The position numbers and the translations under genes are program-made. This document shows, in pieces, positions 1 to 9,611 of a stretch of DNA of 40,566 nt (within the stretch, counting starts at the first letter, position 1; each line of letters begins with the position of its first letter). This DNA comes from Priapulus caudatus (Eukaryota; Priapulida; Priapulimorpha; Priapulimorphida; Priapulidae), in NCBI RefSeq assembly GCF_000485595.1, contig NW_014577626.1:134206-174771 (forward strand). The letters run 5' to 3'. The notes beneath the pieces were generated by a model. It was not told the origin of the DNA. It did no database searches and saw nothing but the letters and a program-made list of their open reading frames with translations.

Positions 1-702
1 GCCCGAGCCTAATTAGGCCCGTGCCAGATTTGGTGCAATCGAAAACGTCGGACCAGGCCCGAGCCAAATTTTAGCACCAGCTTTCGGCGAGCGGTAAAGC
101 GGTAGAATCGGTTGAGCGGTAGATGCCGCGAATGTCGAACGTGTACTTCGACGAAATAAAGTCCAAAACAGTATAAAAATTTGAAAAAGTTCACCCCTCT
201 TACACTTATTGTCACAGGCGCATGAAACTTTGCTGAATTACAGTTGAAACAATAGCAACCCCACCCAAACTAGATTTGTCATCCCTGAATGATGACAACA
301 GCTTCAAATCATTGGTGGAAAATTGGCTACCATGGGTAAGGACAGGCCATTCCGAGACCATCTGAACATTGAACTTGATTTTTTTTAAAGAAATCTCATG
401 TATATGAAATCCATTTTAGTGCAATTTTTTTTACCATGATCCAAGACATTCATCAAACAATAAAATTGATTCAAAACATGGCAAATCATTGAAGAATTCT
501 GACCAAGGGTGGTCAGGACAGCAATTTGCCCCCTAACCTCAGAATCACCCAATTAGCAAAAATTGCAGTCCTCGTAAGAAAAATTTTTAACACAATTTGA
601 ATCAAGTATATAAGCTTATACATTTTAAAAGTAGAAACAAGAACCTATTGAAGAACCTTTTGAGCCTAATTTTTCAGTAAGCACCATTTATATAAGAACC
701 TA
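1..702. other. No recognised gene; AT-rich flank
   Basis: I see no coding exon here. The motif GCCCGAGCC occurs twice (1-9 and 57-65) in a GC-richer 130-bp patch that may be the end of a repeat cut by the window edge. 240-700 is AT-rich with no structure I can name. Confidence 0.5.
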
Positions 703-1676
703 TTGAGGCTAACTTGTGAAAATCTAGGTTCCTATACGCAGGTTTTTACTGCTGTAACCCAATGCATTCAGCAGGCGAAACATGTAAGAGAACCATTATA
801 CCTTGCATTCTTGGACTTCAAAAAAGCTTATGACTGGGTGGATAGGAATAAAATACTAAGGGAACTAAAAAGAATAGGTTTGGGTAATGGGTTCGTTAAA
901 CTAGTCGAGTAGAACAATAAATCAACGATATGTTTAGGACTGTTTGAATCGGATTGGTTAGCATCTAATGTTGGTCTGAAGCAGGGTTGCCTTTTATCAC
1001 CAATCCTGTTCGCATTGTTTATCAATGAATTGTCTACTAGGCTCGTAACAAATGCAAATGAATTGTGCATTGGAGGAAATAGCTTTCAGGGGATGTTATA
1101 CGTGGATGATGTGGTTCTGCTAGCAGAGAATAAGAGTAAAATGGAAAGTATGTTGAGCATTGCCGCAGATTATGCAAAAAATGTTGGAATAGATTTTGGA
1201 GAACAGAAATCCCAAATCATGATTCTCAATAAGCTAATAGAGGAGCAACAGGGTGTCTGGAAACTGGGGGCAATGAATTTGCAGCGAGCATCTGAATACA
1301 CTTACCTGGGGGTAAAGCTTAGTGACAATATCGAAAACTGCGTACAACAGCATGAGGATGATATACAGAAAAAAAACAAGAAAATACAGGGGAGCAATAG
1401 CTTCAAAGGCATTCTATAGTTTCAATAGATATTGGGTGGGTAGGGAGCTTTGGAAAGCAGTTGCAGTGCCTGCACTGACGTATACAAATGAAGCCCTAGA
1501 CGTATTTAAAGATTAGAAAGGAGGAACGTCCACGCTCCAGGTACTAGACATGACTCAAAACCAGCTGGGAAGGGAGCTACTAGGGGCACCCTCTTATGTG
1601 GGACTGGAGAGTATTAGAGGGGAAATGGGATGGTCAACTTTTGAAGAGAGTGAGGCAAAAAGTAAAATTAAATATT
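703..1676 (+). mobile_element. LINE retrotransposon fragment, reverse transcriptase domain, decayed
   Basis: The translation carries reverse-transcriptase blocks in the right order: FLDFKKAYDWVDR (about 808-846), then GLKQGCLLSPILFALFINEL (about 973-1032), then the catalytic box YVDDVVLLAE (about 1099-1128, two catalytic Asp), then YLGVKLS near 1302. It is not functional. There is an in-frame TAG at 910-912, a frame change in the A-run near 1370, and another stop at 1514-1516, after which the frame stays LINE-like to 1676. The endonuclease end and the C-terminal Cys/His knuckle are missing. The missing 3' part is exactly what lies at 12761-13528, and 1582-1676 is repeated there. The right edge cuts directly into a CCDC97 exon. 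The clade (CR1/Jockey-like or RTE-like) is not decided. Confidence 0.88.
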
Positions 1677-1677
1677 A

Positions 1678-3427
1678 GACGCTGATAATTTCTGTCGAAA
1701 ACTAAACGGTTCCTCTTCATCGAAGTATTTATCTTCTTCGTCGCGTCCTATGGTCTGTAGGTCATCATAGTCCGTGTTGCTGTCAATGGTGCTGTAATAG
1801 ACACGTACATGTGTTACAAAGTGATAATCTTTCAGTTTAAATTCAATATTAGCAAACTATTCTCATAGGATCTGAAGCCATGATAATATGTGAACACTTA
1901 CTGATTAACAAACACTCGATTAGATGGTTTATTTATGAAAAAGAGACAATGTGACGTTTTCATTGTAATTGAACTGAGATAGCTAATAATTGAGGCAAAC
2001 AAATTCATTTTAGTTAATAAAATACTTGCACATTTCATCATACCTGTAATCAAAATCAACATCACTGCCACTGAGAAATCGTTCATGCATAACGTGTAGA
2101 AATTCACTTTTCAGCATATCTTTCTCCCGCTGATCCAGAGTTGAAGGAGACCCTGCAAATAGTAAGAATGCTCTATGTACCAATTTCGAACAGAGAGCAG
2201 TGTTTTACACACCATCAGCAAAGGTGTGCCTACAGGCTACACATGTGTAATTATTAATTTCATTACATTGGATTTGTCACATGGTCAGACAAAGTAAGGA
2301 ACGTTGATCTGTGGGAAAGAACTAAGCAACAACCAATCGCAACTGATATCAAGCGAAGAAAGTGAAGGTGGATTGGCCACACCTAGCGCAAATCTAGCGA
2401 CTCCATCGCCACACAAGCTCTGGCGTGGAACCCACAAGGTCAACGGGGAAGGGGCCGTCTGAAAACTACATGGAGGAGGTCGGTCGAAGCCTAAATCAAA
2501 GCTGAGGGACACACCTGGGACACCATCAGGCAACTCGCCCAACATCAAGTCAAGTGGCGAAGTTTTATCAGTGGCCTATGCTCCACCCAGGAGCCACGGG
2601 CAGAAGTCAGTCAAGTAAGTCACAATGGATTTGTTGAACCTACTGGTTTCTCATTAACTTCATCAACGTTTTTGTGAACGCATAGTAAAATTGTTTTTGT
2701 TTTCTCATCAAACAATTTGGACGAACATAACTAACAGAAATAATATCACTGTCCATACGTTTGTAATTTTTGTCCACCTCTTCATCACCGTCTCCTTCCT
2801 CCTCCTCCTTCTCCTCATCCTCCTCTTCTTCATCATCCTCTTCTTCCTCCATAGCTCCTTCTTCCAGATCCAGCTCGTAGTCCTTTGTCCGTTGCATCGC
2901 TTCGTTGTCTATGCAGTTCATGAGCACGTTCGATATACGACCGTCGAGTTCCCGTTGCCGAGCTTTTATCTGCTCGTTTCTCTCTTCTTCGGTCAAGTAC
3001 TGGCCGACCATCTGCTGATACATCAGCGGGTTTCGCTGCATCATCGAGTCGTCGGAGAAATATCCCTCCGCCGTCAACCCCTTGATTGCATTGTAGCGCC
3101 GATTTCTCACCAGATTTCTGCTCGATCTCTCGCGCGCGGGTTGGTGCAGCGACGCCACCTGGCAGCGATAAAACTGCAACTCGTAGTCGGCGACAGAGTC
3201 GACGAAGTTCTGCATGTCTTCGGGGAGCAGCGCCTTCCAGAACCGCGAGAGGAATGCTGCGGGGTTGTTCGTGAACACGCCCTTCACGAACACATGCTTC
3301 TCGTCTGTCGTCAGGTCAGGTTCGCCGATCTGCTGGTTCTTCAATCGACAATTACTATTCGCTATTCTAGATATCATGGCCTCGATGACGGGTGGCACGC
3401 CGCGAGCACCAGCACCCTCTGGTGGAT
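1678..3427 (-). pseudogene. CCDC97: CCDC97-like gene, copy A (C-terminal end lost)
   Basis: Three exons read on the minus strand. The large exon is 3427 to about 2759 (acceptor TTTTAG, entry phase 2), the second is 2152-2044, and the third is 1791-1678. The large exon gives NPAAFLSRFWKALL, then EGYFSDDSMMQRNPLMYQQ and VGQYLTEEERNEQIKARQRE, then a Glu/Asp-rich tract. Exon 2 gives EFLHVMHERFLSGSDVDFDY, and exon 3 gives [20 protein letters not shown]. This order is that of the CCDC97 family (DUF2052/CCD97-like domain), a poorly characterised nuclear coiled-coil protein. Exit phase 1 joins exon 2, whose exit phase 2 rebuilds a Ser codon with exon 3. The donor of the large exon is either 2759 or 2789; both keep phase. 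GTG at 3398 is not a start, since the frame runs upstream to the acceptor; the initiator exon is not found. Exon 3 is cut mid-frame at 1678 by the LINE fragment, so this copy lacks the acidic C-terminus kept in copy B. Confidence 0.82.
2294..2612 (+). mobile_element. LINE 3' tail (RTE-like ORF2 C-terminus) in CCDC97 intron, copy A
   Basis: Reading from 2294 in a single frame gives RWIGHT, SSDSIATQALAWNPQGQRGR, TTWRRSVEA, HTWDTIRQLAQHQVKWRSF and GLCSTQ. This is the familiar C-terminal tail of RTE-type and related invertebrate LINEs. Three in-frame stops interrupt it. It lies antisense to CCDC97, inside the intron between the large exon and exon 2. The same piece sits in copy B, so it was there before the duplication. 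Confidence 0.75.
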
Positions 3428-4141
3428 CTAAAAGGCAAAAAACCGGCGTAATGTTGCATACGTAGAGTAGAAAACCATCTTTTTAACAGTAAACGATCAG
3501 TGGGTAAAAATTAATATGCTAACAGGTGAATGGAATATGCTCATCTGAAATGCTCAGGTGAATGGAATATGATTATGTGAAACGCTCGGGTGAAGCTAAT
3601 ATGCCTGCATGAAATTTTCATGTTAACAAATTACACTCGTGTGAACATACAATGTCAATGTGAATAGACCATGTTAATATGAAATGATATAGTCACATGA
3701 CTATGCTTATGTCCAACATATACTATCAATAGATTCAACTGCCATACCTCTTACTGTTTCGACGAATTACAAAAGTAACAGTGAAACCATGATATTTAAT
3801 AAATGTTGTATGTGCAGCCTTCCTCACACCTACAACATAATTCCTCAGTATCATTTCCTAATGCCACATTAGTTTGTAATTGTTTATACGTGCAATGGTG
3901 AATATAGAAATTATATTATTTTCATCAAAAACGATTGTAAGGATTGTACAATGAAATCGGTGCACTTGGGAAGTTTTTAGTACATACTATTATTCTGCAA
4001 AAATACATCTTCAATGGTTGTCACCTATGCACTTTAACCTGCAAAGCTGTCACTCAATATTACTTAGTTGACAACACTTATGGTTCAAAGTTACCATTGT
4101 GGTTGCAACAACATTCTGTAAAGGACAAGTATCAAAATAAA
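3428..4141. other. Spacer between the two CCDC97 copies
   Basis: 3428-3530 continues the similarity with the region after the copy B large exon. The string AGGTGAATGGAATATG occurs twice, near 3525 and 3556, in a stretch with loosely repeated GTGAA/AATATG words. The rest is AT-rich and non-coding. The short open frame at 3944-4171 shows no family signature and probably belongs to the 3' flank of copy B. Confidence 0.45.
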
Positions 4142-4168
4142 TTATTTATTGAAAAAAAAATTATTTAT
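4142..4168 (-). terminator. Candidate polyadenylation signals for CCDC97 copy B
   Basis: TTTATT at about 4142 and 4163 on the plus strand gives AATAAA twice on the minus strand, about 300 bases past the copy B stop codon (4467-4469). Spacing suits a 3' UTR of about 0.3 kb. No transcript evidence is available. Confidence 0.45.
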
Positions 4169-5339
4169 TGATTTTCAAGGCATTTATATTATCTATAGCC
4201 TGGAATAAAGATATTCCAAGAATGAAGAAACACTACATATGTATCTATCACACGAGTCATACAATCCATTTATTTTTGATGCAAGATTTGCACTAAACGT
4301 ATCCACACTGTACAGTAGTTTTTTTATTTCTTATATCTACAACACCTTTTCGATAGATCTTCGACGAAGTAAATTACAGCAATACATCACTCAGTGACAT
4401 ATTACCTCAGATGCTACACGAAATCCACAAATTCTGGCTGCTCTTTTTAAGCTTTTGTCGTTACGCTCACGTAATTTTGTCGTTGTCCTCAGCCAACATG
4501 TAACCGTCTTCACTTTCTGGCGCACGCTCAGCAGAAACAGTAACTCTCTCTATACTGGACGAACACGAATGCACTTCCTGCTCTACGTTCTTCATCACAC
4601 AGTGTGCTTGTCGATAATTCGGTCGTCGGAATCCATCCTCATCCTCATCCTCATCTTCCTCCTCATAATCATAATCATCATCATCGTCATCATCATCATC
4701 ATCATCTGTACACGTGATACCTGACGCTGATAATTTCTGTCGAAAACTAAACGGTTCCTCTTCATCGAAGTATTTATCTTCTTCGTCGCGTCCTATGGTC
4801 TGTAGGTCATCATAGTCCGTGTTGCTATCAATGGTGCTGTAATAGACACGTACATGTGTTACAAAGTGATAATCTTTCAGTTTAAATTCAATATTAGCAA
4901 ACTATTCTCATAGGATCTGAAGCCATGATAATATGTGAACACTTACTGATTAACAAACACTCGATTAGATGGTTTATTTATGAAAAAGAGACAATGTGAC
5001 GTTTTCATTGTAATTGAACTGAGATAGCTAATAATTGAGGCAAACAAATTCATTTTAGTTAATAAAATACTTGCACATTTCATCATACCTGTAATCAAAA
5101 TCAACATCACTGCCACTGAGAAATCGTTCATGCATAACGTGTAGAAATTCACTTTTCAGCATATCTTTCTCCCGCTGATCCAGAGTTGAAGGAGACCCTG
5201 CAAATAGTAAGAATGCTCTATGTACCAATTTCGAACAGAGAGCAGTGTTTTACACACCATCAGCAAAGGTGTGCCTACAGGCTACACATGTGTAATTATT
5301 AATTTCATTACATTGGATTTGTCACAATCGGTCAGACAA

Positions 5340-5632
5340 AGTAAGGAACGTGATCTGTGGGAAAGAACTAAGCAAAAACCAAGCGCAACTACATCAAGCA
5401 AAGAAAGTGGAGGTGGATGAGCCACACCTGGCTGCAAATTCTAGCGACTCCATCGCCACACAAGCTCTGCGCCGTGGAACCCCACAAGGTCAACGGGGAA
5501 GGGGCTCGTCTGAAAACTACAAGCGGGTCGGTCGAAGCCCTAAATCAAAGCGAAGGACACCTGGGAGTGGCGTAAGTTTATCGGTGCCGCCGAGGCTCCA
5601 CCCACGAGCACGGGCGGGAAGTCAGTCAAGGT
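5340..5632 (+). mobile_element. LINE 3' tail in CCDC97 intron, copy B
   Basis: This is the counterpart of 2294-2612, with several small indels that shift the frame between words (SDSIATQAL, then RGTPQGQRGRG). It marks the point where the two CCDC97 copies stop being near-identical and become indel-rich. Confidence 0.65.
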
Positions 5633-5695
5633 AAATGACACATGGATTTGTTGAACCTACGGTTTCTCATTAACTCATCAACGTTTTGTGAAACG

Positions 5696-6614
5696 CAGCG
5701 GTTCTCCCTACTATCCGCTGCGTCCCGGAAAACGGGCGCTCGCGCGCCCCGTTTTGGGAAACTCCCCCTGCTCTTGAATCGTTGCCGCCCCGTTTAAATT
5801 CACCACATAAAAGTTTTGCCAGCGCCGGGAACGTCGTTCAAGGAATTGGCGTTCGACCAGGGGACAATCGACTGCGTGTATTTTTTACCCCGTACCACGC
5901 ATGCACTGCAGCACAAAGTACACAAGTTAACCTGCAATACACAGTTTAACCTGTCACTAAAGCCTAGGACACACTGAGCGCATTCTGTACGCTGCCGGCA
6001 GGCGTATATGTTCGCTCACGATGTTAGAACGCCGTAACGAGTGTGGACACACTGTACGGCTGTCCAACCATTTCCTTACGGCTATCCAACGGTTCCTAGC
6101 TGTTTCGTTGCTACACTGGATTGCTGCTAAAACAATCGCGTTCGAACACGATGATTCATTTGCGGCGCTAAGCTGGTGCAAGCGCCATGCGCTTCGCGCG
6201 TGTAAACACCGTGGCTGTAAATATTCAACATGTTCAATGCGAGCGATCAGCCGGGCGGTATGGATCGCGACTGCGAAATACGCCTGCCGTGGACCGGACA
6301 CACAGCGCGGACCCGGCACCGTATTTATCGGAATCGCAAGCGGCCAGCGTAGAGAATCGACAGTGTTCCTAGGCTTAACTGTACACCGACTCGGCTATCT
6401 TATGATATGTACAAGACAACCCCAGATACCGTTCTATGTGTGGTGGCGATTTACGCATTAAATAGTCGTACCCGTACATACACGCCAAACGGACCCCCCT
6501 AGTTTCCCCCTCCCCTGGCCTCCCGCACCCTGTAACTCCCCGGCCTGATCATCGTCCTACATTCCCCCTACCCTCCCCTCCCCCCTGTTTGAATTTCATC
6601 TGGGGAGAACCCTG
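5696..6614. mobile_element. DNA transposon, GGTTCTCCC ends, inserted in CCDC97 copy B
   Basis: Copy A reads GTGAACGCATAG uninterrupted. In copy B the same place is split: the left end starts CAGCGGTTCTCCC and the right end closes with GGGGAGAACCCTG, inverted relatives of each other. GAAACG/GAACGC flank the element and look like an imperfect short target duplication, perhaps 8 bp as in hAT elements. No transposase is visible. It contains the nested element 5961-6375. The right part (6480-6600) is C-rich. Confidence 0.6.
5961..6375. mobile_element. PIF/Harbinger-like MITE nested in the larger transposon
   Basis: The ends are AGCCTAGGACACACTG and CAGTGTTCCTAGGCT, inverted repeats that stay alignable for about 45 bases. 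They are flanked by TAA on both sides (5958-5960, 6376-6378). A 3-bp TWA duplication is the hallmark of PIF/Harbinger. At 415 bp it is too short for a transposase. Open frames on both strands here look incidental. Confidence 0.7.
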
Positions 6615-7654
6615 GAACGCGATAGTAATTGGTGTTTTTTTGTTTTCTCATCAAACAAGTTGATGCAAATACATTAACAGAAATAATATCACCTGTCCAT
6701 ACGTTTGCATTTTGCTCCACCTCTCCATCACCGTCTCCCTTCTCTCCTTATCCTCTCCTCCTCTTCTTCATCATCCTCTTCTCTTCCTTCCATAGCTCCT
6801 TCTTCGCAGATCCAGCTCGTAGTCCTTTGTCGCGTTGCCATCGCTCGTTGGTCTATGCCAGTTCATGGAGCACGCTTCGATATACGGGCACCGCTCGACG
6901 TTCCCGTTGCGAGCTTTATCTGCCTCTGTTTCTCTCCTTCCTATCGGTCATCAGTACTGGCCGGACCATCGCTATTACCATCAGCGGGTTTCGCTGCATC
7001 ATCGAGTCGTCGGAGAAATATCCCTCCACGCGCGTCAACCCTTCATTGATATTGCATCTTGTAGCCCGAGCCGATTTCGCACAGACTTTCCTTCTGCTCC
7101 GATTCTCTACCGCGGCCGGCCGGGGCCTGGTGCGCGGACGCCACCTCGGCAGCGATAAACTGCAACTCCGGTAGTCCGGCCGACAGAGTCGACGAAGTTC
7201 CTGCATGCCTTCGGGGAGCTGGTCCTTCCAGACGCGAGAGGACATGCTGTGCGGGTGTGTCCGCCTGGGAAACGCCCTTCCACGACCTATGCTATTCGTA
7301 CTGTGTCACGGTCAGTTCGCCGATCTGCTTGGTTCTTCAATGACAACTTGACCTATTCGCCTATTCTAGATCCCAATCATCGGCGCCTCCAGATGACGGT
7401 GTGCACGCGCGAGGCCAGCACCTGTGTGTCGACTCTAAAGGCCCAAAAAACCGGCCTGTACTGCCTCTCCACCTTACTCTAGCGTAGAAACCCCATCTGT
7501 TTCAACACTGTAAACTGATTTCGTGGGTAAAAATTCATAGTGCTAGCTTCCTGTAGATGTTAACACACATCCAGCCAGCTGCGCAGCAGCACTTCAACAC
7601 CACACAGAACAACACCTCTGCCGCAACACCGCACCAGAGCTCATAAACGCGCTG

Positions 7655-7940
7655 CACCAATCCACTTCTCAGGCACCCCTTCAGGCTATCACGAAGTCGA
7701 TGCCACAGATTTCTGTCGTATTCATCAACTGATGACAGACTTTCCGTATATCAAGGACTGACGCAAAAACCCTAACACACTTCGTGATATACGGTACCTA
7801 AGGTTATACTTTATGACTTAGGGTTAGGGTCAGAGGTTTTTTGCATCATTCCTTGATATACGGAAAGTCTGTGCATCAGTTGATGATACACAGAAATCTG
7901 TGCATCACTTCGTGATACCTAAGGTGCCTAAAGTGGATTT
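7655..7940. mobile_element. Fold-back MITE
   Basis: Left arm about 7655-7770 and right arm about 7835-7940 are reverse complements apart from small indels. Shared words are ATCACGAAGT, ACAGATTTCTGT, CATCAACTGATG, GACTTTCCGTATATCAAGGA. The centre contains GGGTTAGGGT. The outer end reads GCAAATCCACTTTAGGCACC. A second, single-arm member lies at 25044-25180. Confidence 0.7.
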
Positions 7941-9529
7941 GCGCCGATATAAACTAACTATATAGTGTTACTATCTATGACCAGGCATGAGTGTCAAAAG
8001 ACATCGTTTTATTTCTCTCATGAGTTTTATCCGGTTTAAGGCTATACAAGAGCTGTCCACAACTCATTTTCGCTAATGTGCGACATGGGCAAATGTACAC
8101 AGCTCTTATATCCTTGGGCCATTATATTTTAATGAGTTTTTGAATGTGAACAGTGAAGTCTTACGACTAACGTGTCCTTCTAGTTCATTTTTTTAACTTG
8201 AAAGATTTTTCGCAGGAGCACATCCCTATTATGGTAGTTAATGGTGACCTTACGAATTTTTCACATTGCGGACGTTTATCTGAACGCATTACGTACGTAA
8301 CACGGGGTATTAACTAGTACTATTAATATTATTACTGTCATACCGTGTACACCACAGTGACAGTGTATAGGAATGTGACAATGTAGTGCGCAGTGCCACT
8401 TGAAAAGTGACAGTGTGCTTGCGCCAGCAACTACGAGAACAGACGGGCTCCCCTAATAAAAGGGAGGGTTCTGATTAGTTCTATGGTGTTTTCGCCACCC
8501 ACGTCACATCTATGACATCATTGAGGACTCGGTCAACATTCTTTAAAAAAAAATCTAAATGCTGCTACGTTTGATGATCGTACGAGCTACTTCAAAGTTA
8601 GACTCATCTTGAGGGCCTGTTTAGTACAGATTGCAAGTTTTGCATCCCCTAAAAAAGCATGTGCATCATTTCTTTAACATTTTGGTGAAATTTTATGGAA
8701 ATCTGATGATTCGAAAGTTGTCATTTTTGTCCCGAAATGTTGACTCTGTCAAATCTTTGCCCAAATCCCTAATTACTAATTAATTAATAATTATGTAATT
8801 AAATGTGATTGTTATAAAGACAAATCATGTATTTTATCCAAAATACTTCAATCTACTTTTTGTAAAAATTTCACATGGAGTTCTTAACCCTGAAGAAAGT
8901 TATGAGCATTTTTGTTCTTCAGTTGCCGTTGGCTCTCCTCGATCACAACTTTTGTTTCAACACAATAGAAAACCAACGGGATCAATGGGAAAATTTATGC
9001 GTATGAAAATTACCATAACTTCCTTAAAACTAAAGGTATGGAAGTGAATAAGGTATCAAATTAAATTTATTGTCATGCTCTTTCAGATGGCAAAGGTTTT
9101 ATGACATCTCAAAATTTTGTAACATCCCTACAGTGTGAGTGTATCAAACTACATAGTACATCATACATGTATCATGATATCGCGTCGTCGTGTACGTTCT
9201 TGCGCCGTGTACAGATGTAACTAATGAACAGACCAAGTAGGTCTTATTAGCATTTTGGTAATATGGGAATATAGTACCGTCAGTTCCTGTGGCTGAAGTC
9301 ATTGATAACAGCGTGATGATTACAGAACGGTTGATCAGATGTGATTATATCTGTTTTACATATCAAAATAACAGAGCCATGATTTTAGTCAGCGCCACCT
9401 ATATGTAACTTGTAAATAGACAGACACCAATCGTTTCCCTTGCCAGCCATACATAGTGAAGCAAACAAAAACGAACGAAACGCATTTTCCAGTGTCCGTC
9501 TATAGCGATGACACGACACGGCCGGTGTT
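7941..9529. other. Intergenic stretch upstream of EEF1B
   Basis: No exon recognised. AAGAGCTGT (about 8047) and ACAGCTCTT (about 8099) form a small inverted pair, possibly a MITE remnant. The last 100 bases before 9530 should include the EEF1B promoter; I see no TATA box I would defend. Confidence 0.45.
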
Positions 9530-9538
9530 CTTCCTTTT
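9530..9538 (+). promoter_or_regulatory. Candidate 5' TOP start of the EEF1B mRNA
   Basis: CTTCCTTTT at 9530-9538 is a C followed by an unbroken pyrimidine run, 82 bases ahead of the ATG. Elongation factor genes, eEF1B included, are classic TOP mRNAs whose translation follows mTOR signalling in animals. The position is inferred; no start-site data exist here. Confidence 0.35.
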
Positions 9539-9611
9539 ACGTAGGATCTGTAGCGAAGGCGCACGTTCATTTACAACCGGTGTTCGTTTTAGTTTCCAAT
9601 AAGCCGTCAAA

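Larger units (their letters stand above)
4467..7434 (-). pseudogene. CCDC97: CCDC97-like gene, copy B (intact 3' exons, broken large exon)
   Basis: The terminal exon 4836-4467 is fully open. It starts [20 protein letters not shown], runs through [19 protein letters not shown] and a long Asp/Glu tract, then GFRRPNYRQAHCVMKNV, and ends DNDKIT with TGA at 4467-4469. Exon 2 is 5197-5089, identical to copy A, and splices in phase (TAC AG + C). The large exon survives only as a mutated relic at about 7434-6690. Words such as GYFSDDSMMQRNPLM persist, but many one- and two-base insertions break the frame. A 0.9 kb transposon (5696-6614) separates exon 2 from it. Joining copy A's large exon to copy B's last exons would give about 380 aa, near the family's usual size, so one true gene may have been split between two assembled copies. 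From 1678 to about 2270 the copies match with a constant offset of 3045 and almost no change. Confidence 0.78.

Noticed and set aside
2691-3431. Long plus-strand frame of 246 codons
   Set aside because: Antisense to the CCDC97 large exon, whose minus frame carries the family motifs; the Leu/Phe run is the acidic tract read backwards.
6021-6461. Open frames on both strands, 120 to 146 codons
   Set aside because: They run across a MITE with clear inverted ends and have no family motif.
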